From an uncultured Collinsella sp. (lineage in GTDB: Bacteria > Actinomycetota > Coriobacteriia > Coriobacteriales > Coriobacteriaceae), in assembly GCA_934630735.1 (NCBI GenBank), contig CAKTWK010000008.1:1-64000 (forward strand): a DNA stretch of 64,000 nt, in the 5' to 3' direction. The notes beneath the pieces are model-generated. The model had not been told where the DNA came from. It did no database searches and saw nothing but the letters and a program-made list of their open reading frames with translations. A program made the translations under genes and the position numbers. Of this stretch, positions 9,124 to 17,575 are shown piece by piece. The stretch's first letter is position 1. Each line of letters starts with the position of its first letter.

Positions 9124-11053
9124 GGCCGTCGTCTGCTACGACGAGGCGCGCCCCGGCATGTACCTGCGCATCGAGGGGCAAGACATCGCCTCGTTCATGG
9201 CCTCGGCCGCATGGCGCGCCTGGCTGTACTACCCGGCGAGCGCCGTCGACGGCACCGATCGCGACCGCATCCTACTCGACGGCGGCATGGGCCTTCGCGA
9301 GTGCCAGGACATGCTCGAGGCGATCATGGAGGCCGACGGCCACGGCGTCGAGGTCGCGGTTGACCCGAGCTTCGGCGCCTTCGTGAACGCCGGCGAGACC
9401 TACATCCGCGAGCGCTCCGAGGTGGGGTTGGCCATCAAGGCGCAGACCGCCGAGGGCATCGCCGACGACCCCCAGCTGGGGCCGCGCTTCCGGGAGTTCC
9501 GCGACGTAGTGAACGCCTCGATGGTGCGTCCCCTGCGCGACCGGCAGATGCTCGACGCCTTCTTCATGGCGACGGTTGGGCGCGCGGCCGACTTCTCGGT
9601 GCCCGGCGCCGGCAAGACCGCGACGGTGCTCGGCGTGTTCGCCTACCTTCGCCATTTGGGGCTCGCGCGCCGCATCGTGGTGGTTTGCCCCAAGAACGGC
9701 TTCGAGTCGTGGGAGAAGGAGTGGGTCGCCACCTTCGGGGATAAGCTGCCTTTGAGCTGCTTCTCGCTGGGAGACCCCGCCATAGCGGCGATGTCGACCG
9801 AGCGCAGGCGCAACGCGCTGTCGCTCGACAGCGGCGCGTGCAACCTGTTCACGTTCAACTACGAGTCGCTCTCGGGCTACGTGCGGGAGCTGCATGCCAT
9901 CATCCCCGACCAGACCCTGCTCGTCTTCGACGAGGTGCACCGGGTGAAGGCCATCGGCGGCAGGCGCGCGGAAGCCGCGCTCGAGGCGGCCGACGGCGCG
10001 AAGTTCGTGATCGCCCTTACGGGAACGCCCATCCCGAACACCTACCAGGACATCTACAACCTGCTGCACATCCTGTACCCCGAGGACTACGACACGTTCT
10101 TCGGCTACGAGCCGGGCGAGCTCCGCGCGCCCGATGCGGACCTCCAGGCAAGCCTCAACGACAGCCTGGCGCCCTTCTTCTGCCGAACGAACAAGGACGA
10201 GCTCGGCGTGCCGCGCCCGGAGCCCGACGAGATCGTGGAGGTCGAGGCGACGCCCGATGAGGACACATTGCTGCGAGTCCTGTACGCGTCTTGCCCCAAC
10301 GCGCTCGCGAGGATCATACGCACCCTGCAGCTCGAGAGCGACCCCGAGATGCTCTGCTCTGCAGTGGACCCAGGCGACCTCGAGTACGTGCTCGACCAGG
10401 TCGGCGATGACTACTCGGATATCGACTACGTCGACTTCTCGCAGACGTTCTACGAGGCCATCGAGCGAAGCCGCCCGAGCTCGAAGCTCGTGGCGTGCGA
10501 GCGGCTCGTGGAGCGCATCGTCGCCGAAGGCCGCCCCGTCATAGTATGGTGCATCTTCGTACGCAGCATCAGCAACCTCCGCCGCGACCTCGCCGCCATG
10601 GGGATTCCGGCAGAGGCGATCTACGGCGCCACGCCACAGGAAGAGAGACGCGAGATTCTGGACGACTTCCGCGCGGGGCGCTTCAGGGTGCTCGTGACCA
10701 ACCCGCAGACGCTTGCCGAGTCGGTCTCTCTGCACAGCGTCTGCCACGACGCGGTGTATTTCGAGTACAGCTACAACTTGGTGCACCTGCTGCAGTCAAA
10801 GGACCGCATACACCGTCTGGGCCTGCCCGACGACCAGAAGACGCGCTACTACTTCATGCGCGAGAAGTTCATGCGCGACGGCAGGGAGCTATCCCTCGAC
10901 GCCGTGATCTACGACCGCTTGAAGGAGAAGGAGCAGACGATGCTCGACGCCATCGACCGCGGCTGCCTTGAGGGCGGCTACCTCGATGACGAGGACCTGC
11001 GTATCGTCTTCGAGCGCCTGCTGGGAGAAGATGCCAAGAGCCTGGAATACTAA
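9110..11053 (+). CDS. SNF2/DEAD-like DNA helicase (translocase)
   Basis: 647 residues from ATG 9,110; a GTG three codons upstream (9,101) is an alternative. After a family-specific N-terminus of about 150 residues, the helicase core starts with FSVPGAGKTATVLG (Walker A near 165-170), then IVVVCPKNGFESWEKEW (motif Ia), LLVFDEVHRVK (DEVH box near 274), LTGTPIPN (motif III), VIVWCIFV, VLVTNPQTLAESVSLH and LLQSKDRIHRLGL (motifs IV-VI). This is the SNF2 translocase pattern: ATP-driven movement on duplex DNA, often delivering a nuclease. It overlaps the ParB-like gene by 14 bp and sits 70 bp before the GmrSD-like gene, so it is probably the motor of a multi-gene defence complex. Confidence 0.8.
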   Translation: MSAPRAVVCYDEARPGMYLRIEGQDIASFMASAAWRAWLYYPASAVDGTDRDRILLDGGMGLRECQDMLEAIMEADGHGVEVAVDPSFGAFVNAGETYIRERSEVGLAIKAQTAEGIADDPQLGPRFREFRDVVNASMVRPLRDRQMLDAFFMATVGRAADFSVPGAGKTATVLGVFAYLRHLGLARRIVVVCPKNGFESWEKEWVATFGDKLPLSCFSLGDPAIAAMSTERRRNALSLDSGACNLFTFNYESLSGYVRELHAIIPDQTLLVFDEVHRVKAIGGRRAEAALEAADGAKFVIALTGTPIPNTYQDIYNLLHILYPEDYDTFFGYEPGELRAPDADLQASLNDSLAPFFCRTNKDELGVPRPEPDEIVEVEATPDEDTLLRVLYASCPNALARIIRTLQLESDPEMLCSAVDPGDLEYVLDQVGDDYSDIDYVDFSQTFYEAIERSRPSSKLVACERLVERIVAEGRPVIVWCIFVRSISNLRRDLAAMGIPAEAIYGATPQEERREILDDFRAGRFRVLVTNPQTLAESVSLHSVCHDAVYFEYSYNLVHLLQSKDRIHRLGLPDDQKTRYYFMREKFMRDGRELSLDAVIYDRLKEKEQTMLDAIDRGCLEGGYLDDEDLRIVFERLLGEDAKSLEY

Positions 11054-11123
11054 GAGGCCGAACGGCGCACTGACGATATTGGCTCATAAGTAACAACTGC
11101 GAAGGAAAGATAGGGCTTTAAGG

Positions 11124-12827
11124 ATGGATGCAGGAAAATCTACGATAAGCGGCGTGTTCAACGGATCGCGCCTGCTCGAAATACCTTTCTACCAAAGGGC
11201 GTACGTCTGGGGAGAAGAGCAATGGGAGCGCTTCCTCGGCGACATGGAGTTCGTCACGGCTTCGAAGCGACCTTATTTCCTGGGCTCGATCATCCTGAAG
11301 CAAGCCTCCTCCGGCAACACTTGGTCCGAGGTGTCCGAGGTTCGCACAGTCATCGACGGCCAGCAGCGCCTCACGACCATGGTCATCTTCTTCAAGGCAC
11401 TCTGCGCGAGAATCGACGCCGATAGGCTGTTCGAGCGAGATTTCGTCCTGGAGACCGGCGAAGTCGCCTTGAGACATGGCAAGTACGACCGGCAGGATTT
11501 CGAGAAGGTCGTCAGCGCCACGGGCTGCGAGCCTGTCGAGGGCTCCTCGTCCATCGTCCTTGCCTACAACTATTTCCTCAAGAACATCGACCCAGAGAAG
11601 GTCGACAGGAACACGATCAAGTCGAACGTCCAGTTCGTCTGCATCGATCTCACCGAGGGCGAGGACGAGCAGCAGATATTCGACACCATCAACTCGCTCG
11701 GGGTGCGCCTGACGACGGCGGAGCTCCTCAAGAACTACTTCTTCAACCGCGAGAACGAGCAGGCGTTCAAGGAGTGCTGGGAGGACGTCTTCGAACCCAC
11801 GGCGGAGAAGAGGGAGTATTGGGAGCAGGAGGTCGTTACCGGGCGCATCAAGCGCACGCTCGTCGACCTGTTCTTCGACGCGTTCCTCCAGATCCTGGTT
11901 CAGGACAAGAAGCGCGGCGTCACGACCGAGGACAAGCTCTTCTATTCGCGCACGTCCAACCTCTTCCAGTCCTACAAGGACTTCATCGGCAGGTACTGCA
12001 ACGGAGACAAGGACGAGATCCTCGACAGCATGAAGGCGTATGCCGAGGTGTTCGAGTCCACGTTCGACCCCGGCTACTGCGACGCGGACATCCCCTCCGC
12101 TCCCGGCGTCGAGCGCCTGAACGTGCTGATATTCGGCCTCAAGAACTCGACGCTCATCCCGTACGTGCTCTACGTTCGCAAGAACGCGGAGTCTTCGGGC
12201 GAGGAATCCGAGGTCTTCGCCCTGCTTGAGAGCTACATCGTCCGCCGAACGCTGGTTCAGGCGACCACGAAGAACTACAACAGGCTGCTCACCTCGCTGA
12301 TCCTGAACGAGGTGAAGGACGCGGAGACGCTGAGGAAGGCTCTTGAAGCAAACGAAGAGGCGACGACGTACATGCCCGGCGATGACGAGGTTCGAAGGGC
12401 GTTCGAGGAATCGTGTCTGTACAACCTTCAGTCCAAGGGCGTTCTCTATCTGCTGGAAAGCGCCATTCGCCCAGGCATGAGCAGCACGGCCCTGCTCGGG
12501 TTCAACCAGTACACCCTCGAACACATGATGCCCAAGAAGTGGCGCAACAAATGGGGAGCCCTCGACGATGAGGCTGCCACGCGAAGGGACAGGAAGCTCC
12601 TCACGCTCGGCAACCTCGCCATCATCACGCATTCGCTCAACGCCTCCATCCGCGATGCCGATTGGCCCACCAAGAAGCAGGGAAAGGGATACAAGGACGG
12701 TCTTGCCCTCTGCGCCGCCGGCCTTGCGACCATGGCCGGCGCCCTGGAGAAGGAGTCTTGGGACGAGGGCGATATCGCCGATCGCGCCGAATGGCTTGCG
12801 GACAAGGCGTTGGAGGTCTGGCGTTAA
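11124..12827 (+). CDS. GmrSD-like restriction protein (DUF262 + DUF1524)
   Basis: 567 residues in two known modules. The N-terminal DUF262 half has IPFYQRAYVWGEEQWERFL, YFLGSIIL and the signature IDGQQRLTT (77-85), the ParB-related NTP-binding/hydrolysing core. The C-terminal DUF1524 half has YTLEHMMPKKW (about 463-473) and LLTLGNLAIITHSLNASI (492-509), the His-Me/HNH nuclease pattern with its downstream asparagine. Fused GmrS-GmrD proteins are type IV restriction enzymes that cut modified phage DNA, and the same architecture is found in SspE. It lies 70 bp after the SNF2 gene, with SD-like GAAGGAAAG upstream, and converges with an RHH-like gene 3 bp away. Confidence 0.85.
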   Translation: MDAGKSTISGVFNGSRLLEIPFYQRAYVWGEEQWERFLGDMEFVTASKRPYFLGSIILKQASSGNTWSEVSEVRTVIDGQQRLTTMVIFFKALCARIDADRLFERDFVLETGEVALRHGKYDRQDFEKVVSATGCEPVEGSSSIVLAYNYFLKNIDPEKVDRNTIKSNVQFVCIDLTEGEDEQQIFDTINSLGVRLTTAELLKNYFFNRENEQAFKECWEDVFEPTAEKREYWEQEVVTGRIKRTLVDLFFDAFLQILVQDKKRGVTTEDKLFYSRTSNLFQSYKDFIGRYCNGDKDEILDSMKAYAEVFESTFDPGYCDADIPSAPGVERLNVLIFGLKNSTLIPYVLYVRKNAESSGEESEVFALLESYIVRRTLVQATTKNYNRLLTSLILNEVKDAETLRKALEANEEATTYMPGDDEVRRAFEESCLYNLQSKGVLYLLESAIRPGMSSTALLGFNQYTLEHMMPKKWRNKWGALDDEAATRRDRKLLTLGNLAIITHSLNASIRDADWPTKKQGKGYKDGLALCAAGLATMAGALEKESWDEGDIADRAEWLADKALEVWR

Positions 12828-12830
12828 ACC

Positions 12831-13256
12831 TTACATGCGCCCCATCTCGAAGATGCTTGCGGTGTCGGAGCCCGCATCCATGACGGATGTTGTCGGCTCT
12901 TCCAAATGCGAGGTTTGCGGTGGCGCTTCCGTCACTGGTGCCTCAACCCCCTCGCCGAGCGCCAGGAAGAACCTCATCACGAGCTCGATCCTCTGCTGCA
13001 GGGACTCGCTCAGCTCGCCGTAGGAGGCCGCCAGCCGTACTTCCTTGGACAACTCCGCCATCGAGTCCTTCAACGCCTTCTGCACGCTTACAGAGGGCCT
13101 CACCTCGACCTGGGTATCGGTGAGCTTGGCGATGATGTAGTCCTGCCTGCTCATGCCGCTCCAGGCTGCCATCTCGCATATGAGCTTGCGCTCCTCGGGC
13201 GTGCAGCGGAACGCCATCGTCTTGCTGCGCTTGCGGGCGCTGTTCTCGCACGGCAT
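12831..13256 (-). CDS. RHH-like DNA-binding protein (mobilisation/MobC-like), hypothetical
   Basis: 141 residues from ATG 13,254-13,256; a longer upstream frame only mirrors the integrase gene. The N-terminus ARKRSKTMAFRCTPEERKLI then AAWSGMSRQDYIIAKLTD is the ribbon-helix-helix arrangement seen in MobC-type relaxosome accessory and DUF1778-like proteins. Residues 60-110 form a helical segment, and the tail is acidic and probably disordered (VTEAPPQTSHLEEPTT). No relaxase is present in the window. It lies 5 bp after the integrase stop on the same strand, so it is probably part of the integration module, as a DNA-binding accessory or regulator. Confidence 0.6.
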   Translation of the reverse strand: MPCENSARKRSKTMAFRCTPEERKLICEMAAWSGMSRQDYIIAKLTDTQVEVRPSVSVQKALKDSMAELSKEVRLAASYGELSESLQQRIELVMRFFLALGEGVEAPVTEAPPQTSHLEEPTTSVMDAGSDTASIFEMGRM

Positions 13257-13261
13257 CCTTC

Positions 13262-14332
13262 TTACCCCCTCGCCCCGTCGAGCGCGGCGGCCATCTCGTC
13301 CTGCTTCGTGGGGAACAGGTGCGCGTAGCGGTAGGTGATGTCCACCGCCTCGTGGCCCATGCGCTCGGCGATGGCCAGCGCGGAGAAGCCCATCTCTATC
13401 AGCAGGCTCACATGGCTGTGGCGTATGTCGTGTATGCGGATGCGCTTCACGCCCGACGCCTTGCACCCGCGCTCCATCTCGTGGGCCAGGAAGTGCTTGG
13501 TCACGGCGAACAGGCGCTCGTCGGGGGCGACGTCGTCGCGCATCTCGATGAAGTCCGCCATCTCGTCGCGCAGGAAGGCGGGCATGACGATCGTGCGCAC
13601 GGACTTGGGCGTCTTGGGGTCGGTCACGGTGTCAACGCCGTTGAGGCTCTGGTACGACTTGTTGATGCGCAGCCGCGAGCTCTCCAGCATGAAGTCGGAC
13701 GGCGTGAGCGCCAGGAGCTCGCCGCAGCGTATGCCCGTCCAGTAAAGCAGCTCGAAGGCGTGGAATGAGAGAGGCTTGTCCATGACGGCCTCGCTGAACC
13801 TCAGGTACTCGTCCTTGGTCCAGAACTGCATCTCGCCGCCCTTCTTCGAGCCTATCTTGTCGACCCTGCGCACCGGGTTGTCGCTGAGGCCGTAGTAGCG
13901 CTCGGCGTGGTTGAAGATGGCGTTGAGCTGGTTGTTCACTGTGCGCAGGTACGTCGGTGCCCAGGGCTTCCCGTCGGCGTCCCGGTGCTCGGTGAGCTCG
14001 TTTTGCCACCTGATGACGTCGATCGGCCTCACGTCGCACATGCGCATGTCCCCGAAGAACGGCACGAGCTTGTCGTTGATGATGTACTCCTTGGTGATCC
14101 ACGTGTGCTCGCGTATGCGCGGCTTCACCTCGGAGGCGTACACCTCGACGAACTCGGAGAACGTCATGTCCATGGCCCCGCCGTTAAGGCTCTTGAACTG
14201 GCTCTCCCACACTGCGGCCTCCACCTCGGAGGAGAAGCCGCGCTTCGTCTTGTGGCGCTTCGAGCCGCGGGCGTCGCGGTAGTAGCACTGCACGTAGAAC
14301 GTGCCGTTGCCGTCGTCCTTGTACACGGGCAT
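13262..14332 (-). CDS. tyrosine recombinase / integrase
   Basis: 356 residues with the full phage-integrase layout. An N-terminal AP2-like arm-binding domain (MPVYKDDGNGTFYVQCYYRD) is followed by a SAM-like core-binding domain (about 57-150) and a catalytic domain. Catalytic residues are visible: Arg202 in TGIRCGELL, a lysine in the DPKTPKS hairpin (about 240-243), His301/Arg304 in RIHDIRHSH, His327 in RMGHEAVDIT, and Tyr336 in YAHLF. The length is typical of Tn916/GI-type integrases, so the enzyme appears intact. It is followed by the RHH-like gene and preceded 1 bp upstream by the excisionase-like gene. It probably drives integration of the island, with guaA as the likely neighbouring target. 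Confidence 0.9.
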   Translation of the reverse strand: MPVYKDDGNGTFYVQCYYRDARGSKRHKTKRGFSSEVEAAVWESQFKSLNGGAMDMTFSEFVEVYASEVKPRIREHTWITKEYIINDKLVPFFGDMRMCDVRPIDVIRWQNELTEHRDADGKPWAPTYLRTVNNQLNAIFNHAERYYGLSDNPVRRVDKIGSKKGGEMQFWTKDEYLRFSEAVMDKPLSFHAFELLYWTGIRCGELLALTPSDFMLESSRLRINKSYQSLNGVDTVTDPKTPKSVRTIVMPAFLRDEMADFIEMRDDVAPDERLFAVTKHFLAHEMERGCKASGVKRIRIHDIRHSHVSLLIEMGFSALAIAERMGHEAVDITYRYAHLFPTKQDEMAAALDGARG

Positions 14333-14333
14333 G

Positions 14334-14537
14334 TCAGTCCACCTCCGGGAAGTACAGGGCGTCGAAGACGTCGCTTCGAACGCGCCCGCGGATGACCACG
14401 CGCCCGCGCGCCTCCTGCTCGGCGTTTATCTTCCTGATCACCTCGTAGGCGCTGCCTTTCTTGATCCTCAGCAGCTCCGCGACCTCGTCGGCGTCCAGCA
14501 TGTGCGGCCTCGGCGTCTTCGCCACCTTCTCGTCCAT
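14334..14537 (-). CDS. excisionase-like helix-turn-helix protein
   Basis: A 67-residue protein from ATG 14,535-14,537; an in-frame TTG five codons upstream is less likely. The segment LDADEVAELLRIKKGSAYEV then IRKINAEQ is the winged HTH of the MerR/excisionase (HTH_17) type, and RGRVRSDVFDALYF forms the wing and tail. Such proteins bend attachment-site DNA and favour excision, and often regulate int. GGAGGA lies four bases before the ATG. It is directly upstream of the integrase and transcribed away from the XRE repressor, with GTAC operators in the shared intergenic space. Confidence 0.75.
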   Translation of the reverse strand: MDEKVAKTPRPHMLDADEVAELLRIKKGSAYEVIRKINAEQEARGRVVIRGRVRSDVFDALYFPEVD

Positions 14538-14556
14538 GGCTCCTCCAATCAATGGC

Positions 14557-14635
14557 GTACGGATACGTACGGTTCACAGATTCAGAGTAAACGTACATAT
14601 CTGTACTGTCAATAGAATTGCGTACATTTGCGTAC
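14557..14635. promoter_or_regulatory. three GTAC-N6-GTAC operators between xis-like and XRE genes
   Basis: Three copies of GTAC-N6-GTAC occur at 14,557-14,570, 14,593-14,606 and 14,622-14,635, with centres 36 and 29 bp apart. The DNA between them is AT-rich and must hold the divergent promoters. The identical half-sites and spacing fit a dimeric XRE repressor controlling its own gene and the xis-int-RHH unit, like a lysogeny switch. Binding by the neighbouring repressor is inferred. Confidence 0.7.
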
Positions 14636-14677
14636 GCTGATAAGATGTGCTGGTACGTAATTCCAGGAGGAGGGCTC

Positions 14678-15091
14678 ATGTCCGTAGGCGAGAACATAAG
14701 GCGGTACCGCAAGTCGCGCGGCATGACGCAGGCGCAGCTCGCCGAGGCGGTCGGCCTGACCGAGGGGGCCGTGCGCCACTACGAGAGCGGCATCCGCGCC
14801 GTGAAGCCCGAGCTGCTCGAGTCCATCTCCGCGGCGCTCGGCGTGTCCGTCAACGCCCTCAAGGATTACGGCGTCGAGACTGCGGGCGACCTCATGTCGC
14901 TGCTCGTGCGGCTCGAGGACTCCTTCGGCATCGTGCCCGCAGCCGACGGCACGGGCCTCTCCCTGAACCCCAAGGCGCCGCACGCGCCCAAAGCCGCGAT
15001 GGCGATCGAACTGTGGGCAGAGAAGCGCGCGCAGCTCGAAAACGGCAAGATCGACGCCGACGAATACGAGGACTGGAAAGCCTCGCTGTAG
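14678..15091 (+). CDS. XRE-family transcriptional regulator of the island
   Basis: 137 residues from ATG 14,678, chosen because AGGAGG lies 7 bp upstream and MSVGENIRRYRKSRGMTQAQ starts a classic HTH_3 domain (QAQLAEAVGLTEGAVRHYE). The C-terminal part (70-137) includes a short conserved-looking tail, WAEKRAQLENGKIDADEYED, seen in many Firmicute/Coriobacterial XRE proteins. It lacks the Ser-Lys peptidase domain of LexA/CI-type repressors, so induction by self-cleavage is unlikely. Its position, divergent from xis-int with three operator dyads between, makes it the likely switch of the element. Confidence 0.85.
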   Translation: MSVGENIRRYRKSRGMTQAQLAEAVGLTEGAVRHYESGIRAVKPELLESISAALGVSVNALKDYGVETAGDLMSLLVRLEDSFGIVPAADGTGLSLNPKAPHAPKAAMAIELWAEKRAQLENGKIDADEYEDWKASL

Positions 15092-15178
15092 CGGCTCTCC
15101 GCATTTCGCGATCAACGCAACCGAATCAGGACGGTGGACCAGGCGGCGAGCGCCGCTCGGGCCTGCGTAAGCTGAGTT

Positions 15179-15552
15179 TTTACTCCCCATTGCATGCCAA
15201 GGCATTTCCGGCGCACCTGGGGAGTAAATGACGCGGTGGCTTACACGGCGGCACGCGGCAGTACGCCGCGGCATTTCCCCTGGTTACTCCCGTTTTCATT
15301 GAGGCGGCGAGATTCTTTACTCCCCATTAACCACCTGGGAAAACGCTGTGAGAAGACCGCCGAAAAGCCTATTGAGTTCGATTTGAGTTTCACAGGCCCC
15401 GAAACGGCCCCGTTTGGCTCTCGGAGACAAAAATCGCGCGTCTACTCACTTGGGATGAATCCTTACTCCCGTTCCTCCGAATGCCGCACCGTGCCTTGCC
15501 GTCTTGAAACACGGGGGAGTAAATTGCGAAATCGCAGGTGAAAGGGAGTAAA
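15179..15552. repeat. TTTACTCC(CC) direct and inverted repeats next to guaA
   Basis: A non-coding stretch of 618 bp (15,092-15,709) holds many copies of TTTACTCCC in both orientations: 15,179-15,190 (+), 15,219-15,229 (-), 15,284-15,294 (+), 15,316-15,327 (+), 15,463-15,473 (+), 15,513-15,524 (-), 15,544-15,552 (-). The first two form an 11-bp perfect inverted repeat with a nested ATGCC/GGCAT hairpin. The motif resembles the last bases of guaA (GGGAGTAG). I read it as arm/core-type recombinase sites or a replication/transfer region of the island. No convincing ORF lies here. Confidence 0.6.
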
Positions 15553-15560
15553 ACGACAAA

Positions 15561-15597
15561 GAAAAAGCCTCCGTCCCAACGCGGGAACGGAGGCTCG
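15561..15597 (-). terminator. rho-independent terminator downstream of guaA
   Basis: AGCCTCCGT pairs with ACGGAGGCT around a short GC loop, and on the minus strand the stem is followed by TTTTTCTTT. The position, 110 bp past the guaA stop, makes it the guaA terminator. It could also have come with the island end. Confidence 0.75.
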
Positions 15598-15709
15598 GTT
15601 ATCGTATTTACTCACCAACATCGCTGGCGGCTTTGCCATGACTCTCGTACGAAACGAAACTCAGCGGCACAGTGCGGCACTCAAAAATGCAGGTCAGAAC
15701 CCTATCAGC

Positions 15710-17308
15710 CTACTCCCACTCGATGGTCGCGGGCGGCTTGGACGTGATGTCGTAGCACACGCGGTTGGCGCCGGGAACCTCGGCAACGATGCGGCCGGAA
15801 ATGCGGGCCAGCACGTCGTAGGGCAGCTTGGCCCAGTCGGCGGTCATGGCGTCGCTGGACTCGACGGCGCGCAGAATGATCGGGCGCTGATAGGTGCGCT
15901 CGTCACCCATAACGCCGACGGACTTGATGTCGGGCAGAACCGCAAAGTACTGCCAGCAGCTGTGCTCGGAGTTGCGCTCGCCGGTCTGCTCAAACAGACG
16001 CTGGTTGTAGGCGTCGAGCTCCTCGCGCACGATAGCGTCGGCATTCTTGAGGATCTCGAGCTTCTCCTTGTCGACCGCGCCGATGATGCGGATGGCCAGA
16101 CCCGGGCCCGGGAAGGGCTGACGGAACACGATGTGACCCGGCAGGCCTAACGCCAGGCCAAGTGCGCGGACCTCGTCCTTAAAGAAGTGGTCGAGCGGCT
16201 CGATAAGGTCGAAGTGCACGCCCTCGGGGAACGGAATCAGGTTGTGGTGGCTCTTGATGGTGGCCGTCTTGCCGCCCGTCTTGCGAGCGCCGGACTCGAT
16301 GATGTCGGGGTAGATGGTGCCCTGAGCCAGGTACTTGACCGGCTTGCCATCGGTCTCGAGCTGCTGCGCCACGGCGAAGAACTCTTTCCAGAACTGCGTA
16401 CCGATGATGCGGCGCTTCTCCTCGGGCTCGGTCACGCCGGCCAGAAGCTCGGCATAACGGTCCTCGGCGTGGACGTGGATAAAGTCGACATCGAACTGCT
16501 TGGTGAAGACCTCCTCCACCTGCTCGGGCTCGCCCTTGCGCAGCAGGCCGTGGTTGATGAACACACAGGTCATCTGCTTGCCCACGGCGCGAGCGCCCAG
16601 CGCAGCCACGACGGAGGAGTCGACGCCACCGGACAGGGCCAGAATCACGCGGTCGTCGCCAACCTTCTCGCGGAACTCGGCCGTCATGGTCTCGACCAGG
16701 TTGTCCATGCTCCAGTTGGGCTCCAGGCCGCAGATCTCAAACAGGAAGTTGCTCAACAGCTGCTGACCGTACTCGGAGTGCTTGACCTCGGGGTGGAACT
16801 GCGTGGTGAAAATCTTGCGCTCGACGCATTCCATGGCGGCAACCGGGCACACGTCGGTGCTGGCGGTAACGGTAAAGCCCTCGGGCACCTCGGACACGGC
16901 ATCGCGGTGGCTCATCCACACGGTCTGCTCCATGGGCGTGGAGTTAAAGAGCTTGGCGCCGGCCGTACGCGTGATGGTGGCGCGGCCGTACTCGCCCACC
17001 TCGGAGTGGCCGACCTTGCCGCCGAGCGTCACGGCCGTGATCTGATGGCCGTAGCAGAAGCCCAGGACGGGAAGGCCCAGGTCAAAGATGGCGGGATCGA
17101 TGGACGGAGCGTCCTCGGCGTACACGGAGGCCGGGCCGCCAGAAAGGATGAGCGCAGAGGCGTTCATCTCGCGAATCTCGTCGGCCGAGATGTCGCAGGG
17201 GACAATCTCGGAATACACGTTGAGGTCGCGGACGCGACGGGCAATGAGCTGACCGTACTGCGCACCAAAGTCGAGTACGAGGACCTTTGCGGAAGCCTTT
17301 TGATCCAT
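15710..17308 (-). CDS. guaA: GMP synthase (glutamine-hydrolysing)
   Basis: 532 residues, the normal length. It converts XMP to GMP with ATP and glutamine in purine synthesis. The N-terminal class I amidotransferase domain shows VLVLDFGAQYGQLIARRVRD, the nucleophile segment GFCYGHQ, and the His/Glu pair in FHPEVKHSE. The ATP-pyrophosphatase domain has ALSGGVDSSVVAAL (P-loop) and the C-terminal dimerisation domain ends with IEWE. ATG 17,306-17,308 is preceded by GGAGGGG; a 12-codon upstream extension has no support. The 3' end (GAGTGGGAGTAG) is a sequence used as an attachment site by many islands, and the integrase island ends close by. Confidence 0.97.
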   Translation of the reverse strand: MDQKASAKVLVLDFGAQYGQLIARRVRDLNVYSEIVPCDISADEIREMNASALILSGGPASVYAEDAPSIDPAIFDLGLPVLGFCYGHQITAVTLGGKVGHSEVGEYGRATITRTAGAKLFNSTPMEQTVWMSHRDAVSEVPEGFTVTASTDVCPVAAMECVERKIFTTQFHPEVKHSEYGQQLLSNFLFEICGLEPNWSMDNLVETMTAEFREKVGDDRVILALSGGVDSSVVAALGARAVGKQMTCVFINHGLLRKGEPEQVEEVFTKQFDVDFIHVHAEDRYAELLAGVTEPEEKRRIIGTQFWKEFFAVAQQLETDGKPVKYLAQGTIYPDIIESGARKTGGKTATIKSHHNLIPFPEGVHFDLIEPLDHFFKDEVRALGLALGLPGHIVFRQPFPGPGLAIRIIGAVDKEKLEILKNADAIVREELDAYNQRLFEQTGERNSEHSCWQYFAVLPDIKSVGVMGDERTYQRPIILRAVESSDAMTADWAKLPYDVLARISGRIVAEVPGANRVCYDITSKPPATIEWE

Positions 17309-17575
17309 GGTTTCCCCTCCTGTTGGCGGGGAGCCGGTGCCCACCCGCGTGAATGAACGAAAATAACTTTCATAGTGTACACGTAACCAGCGGTTCTGCG
17401 CCCGTCATAGCCATCAGAGCACGGCAAACGCACGACCTGGGCCCCTATTTGACAGCAAGTGGAGCGTTACCAAACGTTACAGATGATGTAATACGTTTGA
17501 ACATTGGACGCCCTGTGCCACAATACTGCCGAACGACTCCGCCTCTGCGGCGGCAAATACGATAGGAATACCAGC

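Noticed and set aside
13319..13768. 149-aa plus-strand ORF opposite the integrase
   Set aside because: Shadow of the integrase with its motifs on the opposite strand.
15194..15541. 115-aa ORF in the repeat region before guaA
   Set aside because: Runs through the TTTACTCC repeats and lacks a ribosome binding site; composition is not protein-like.
1..15710. Perfect guaA attachment-core duplication at the left end
   Set aside because: I looked for CTACTCCCACTC or its complement in the first 3 kb and did not find it, so an att pair is not claimed.
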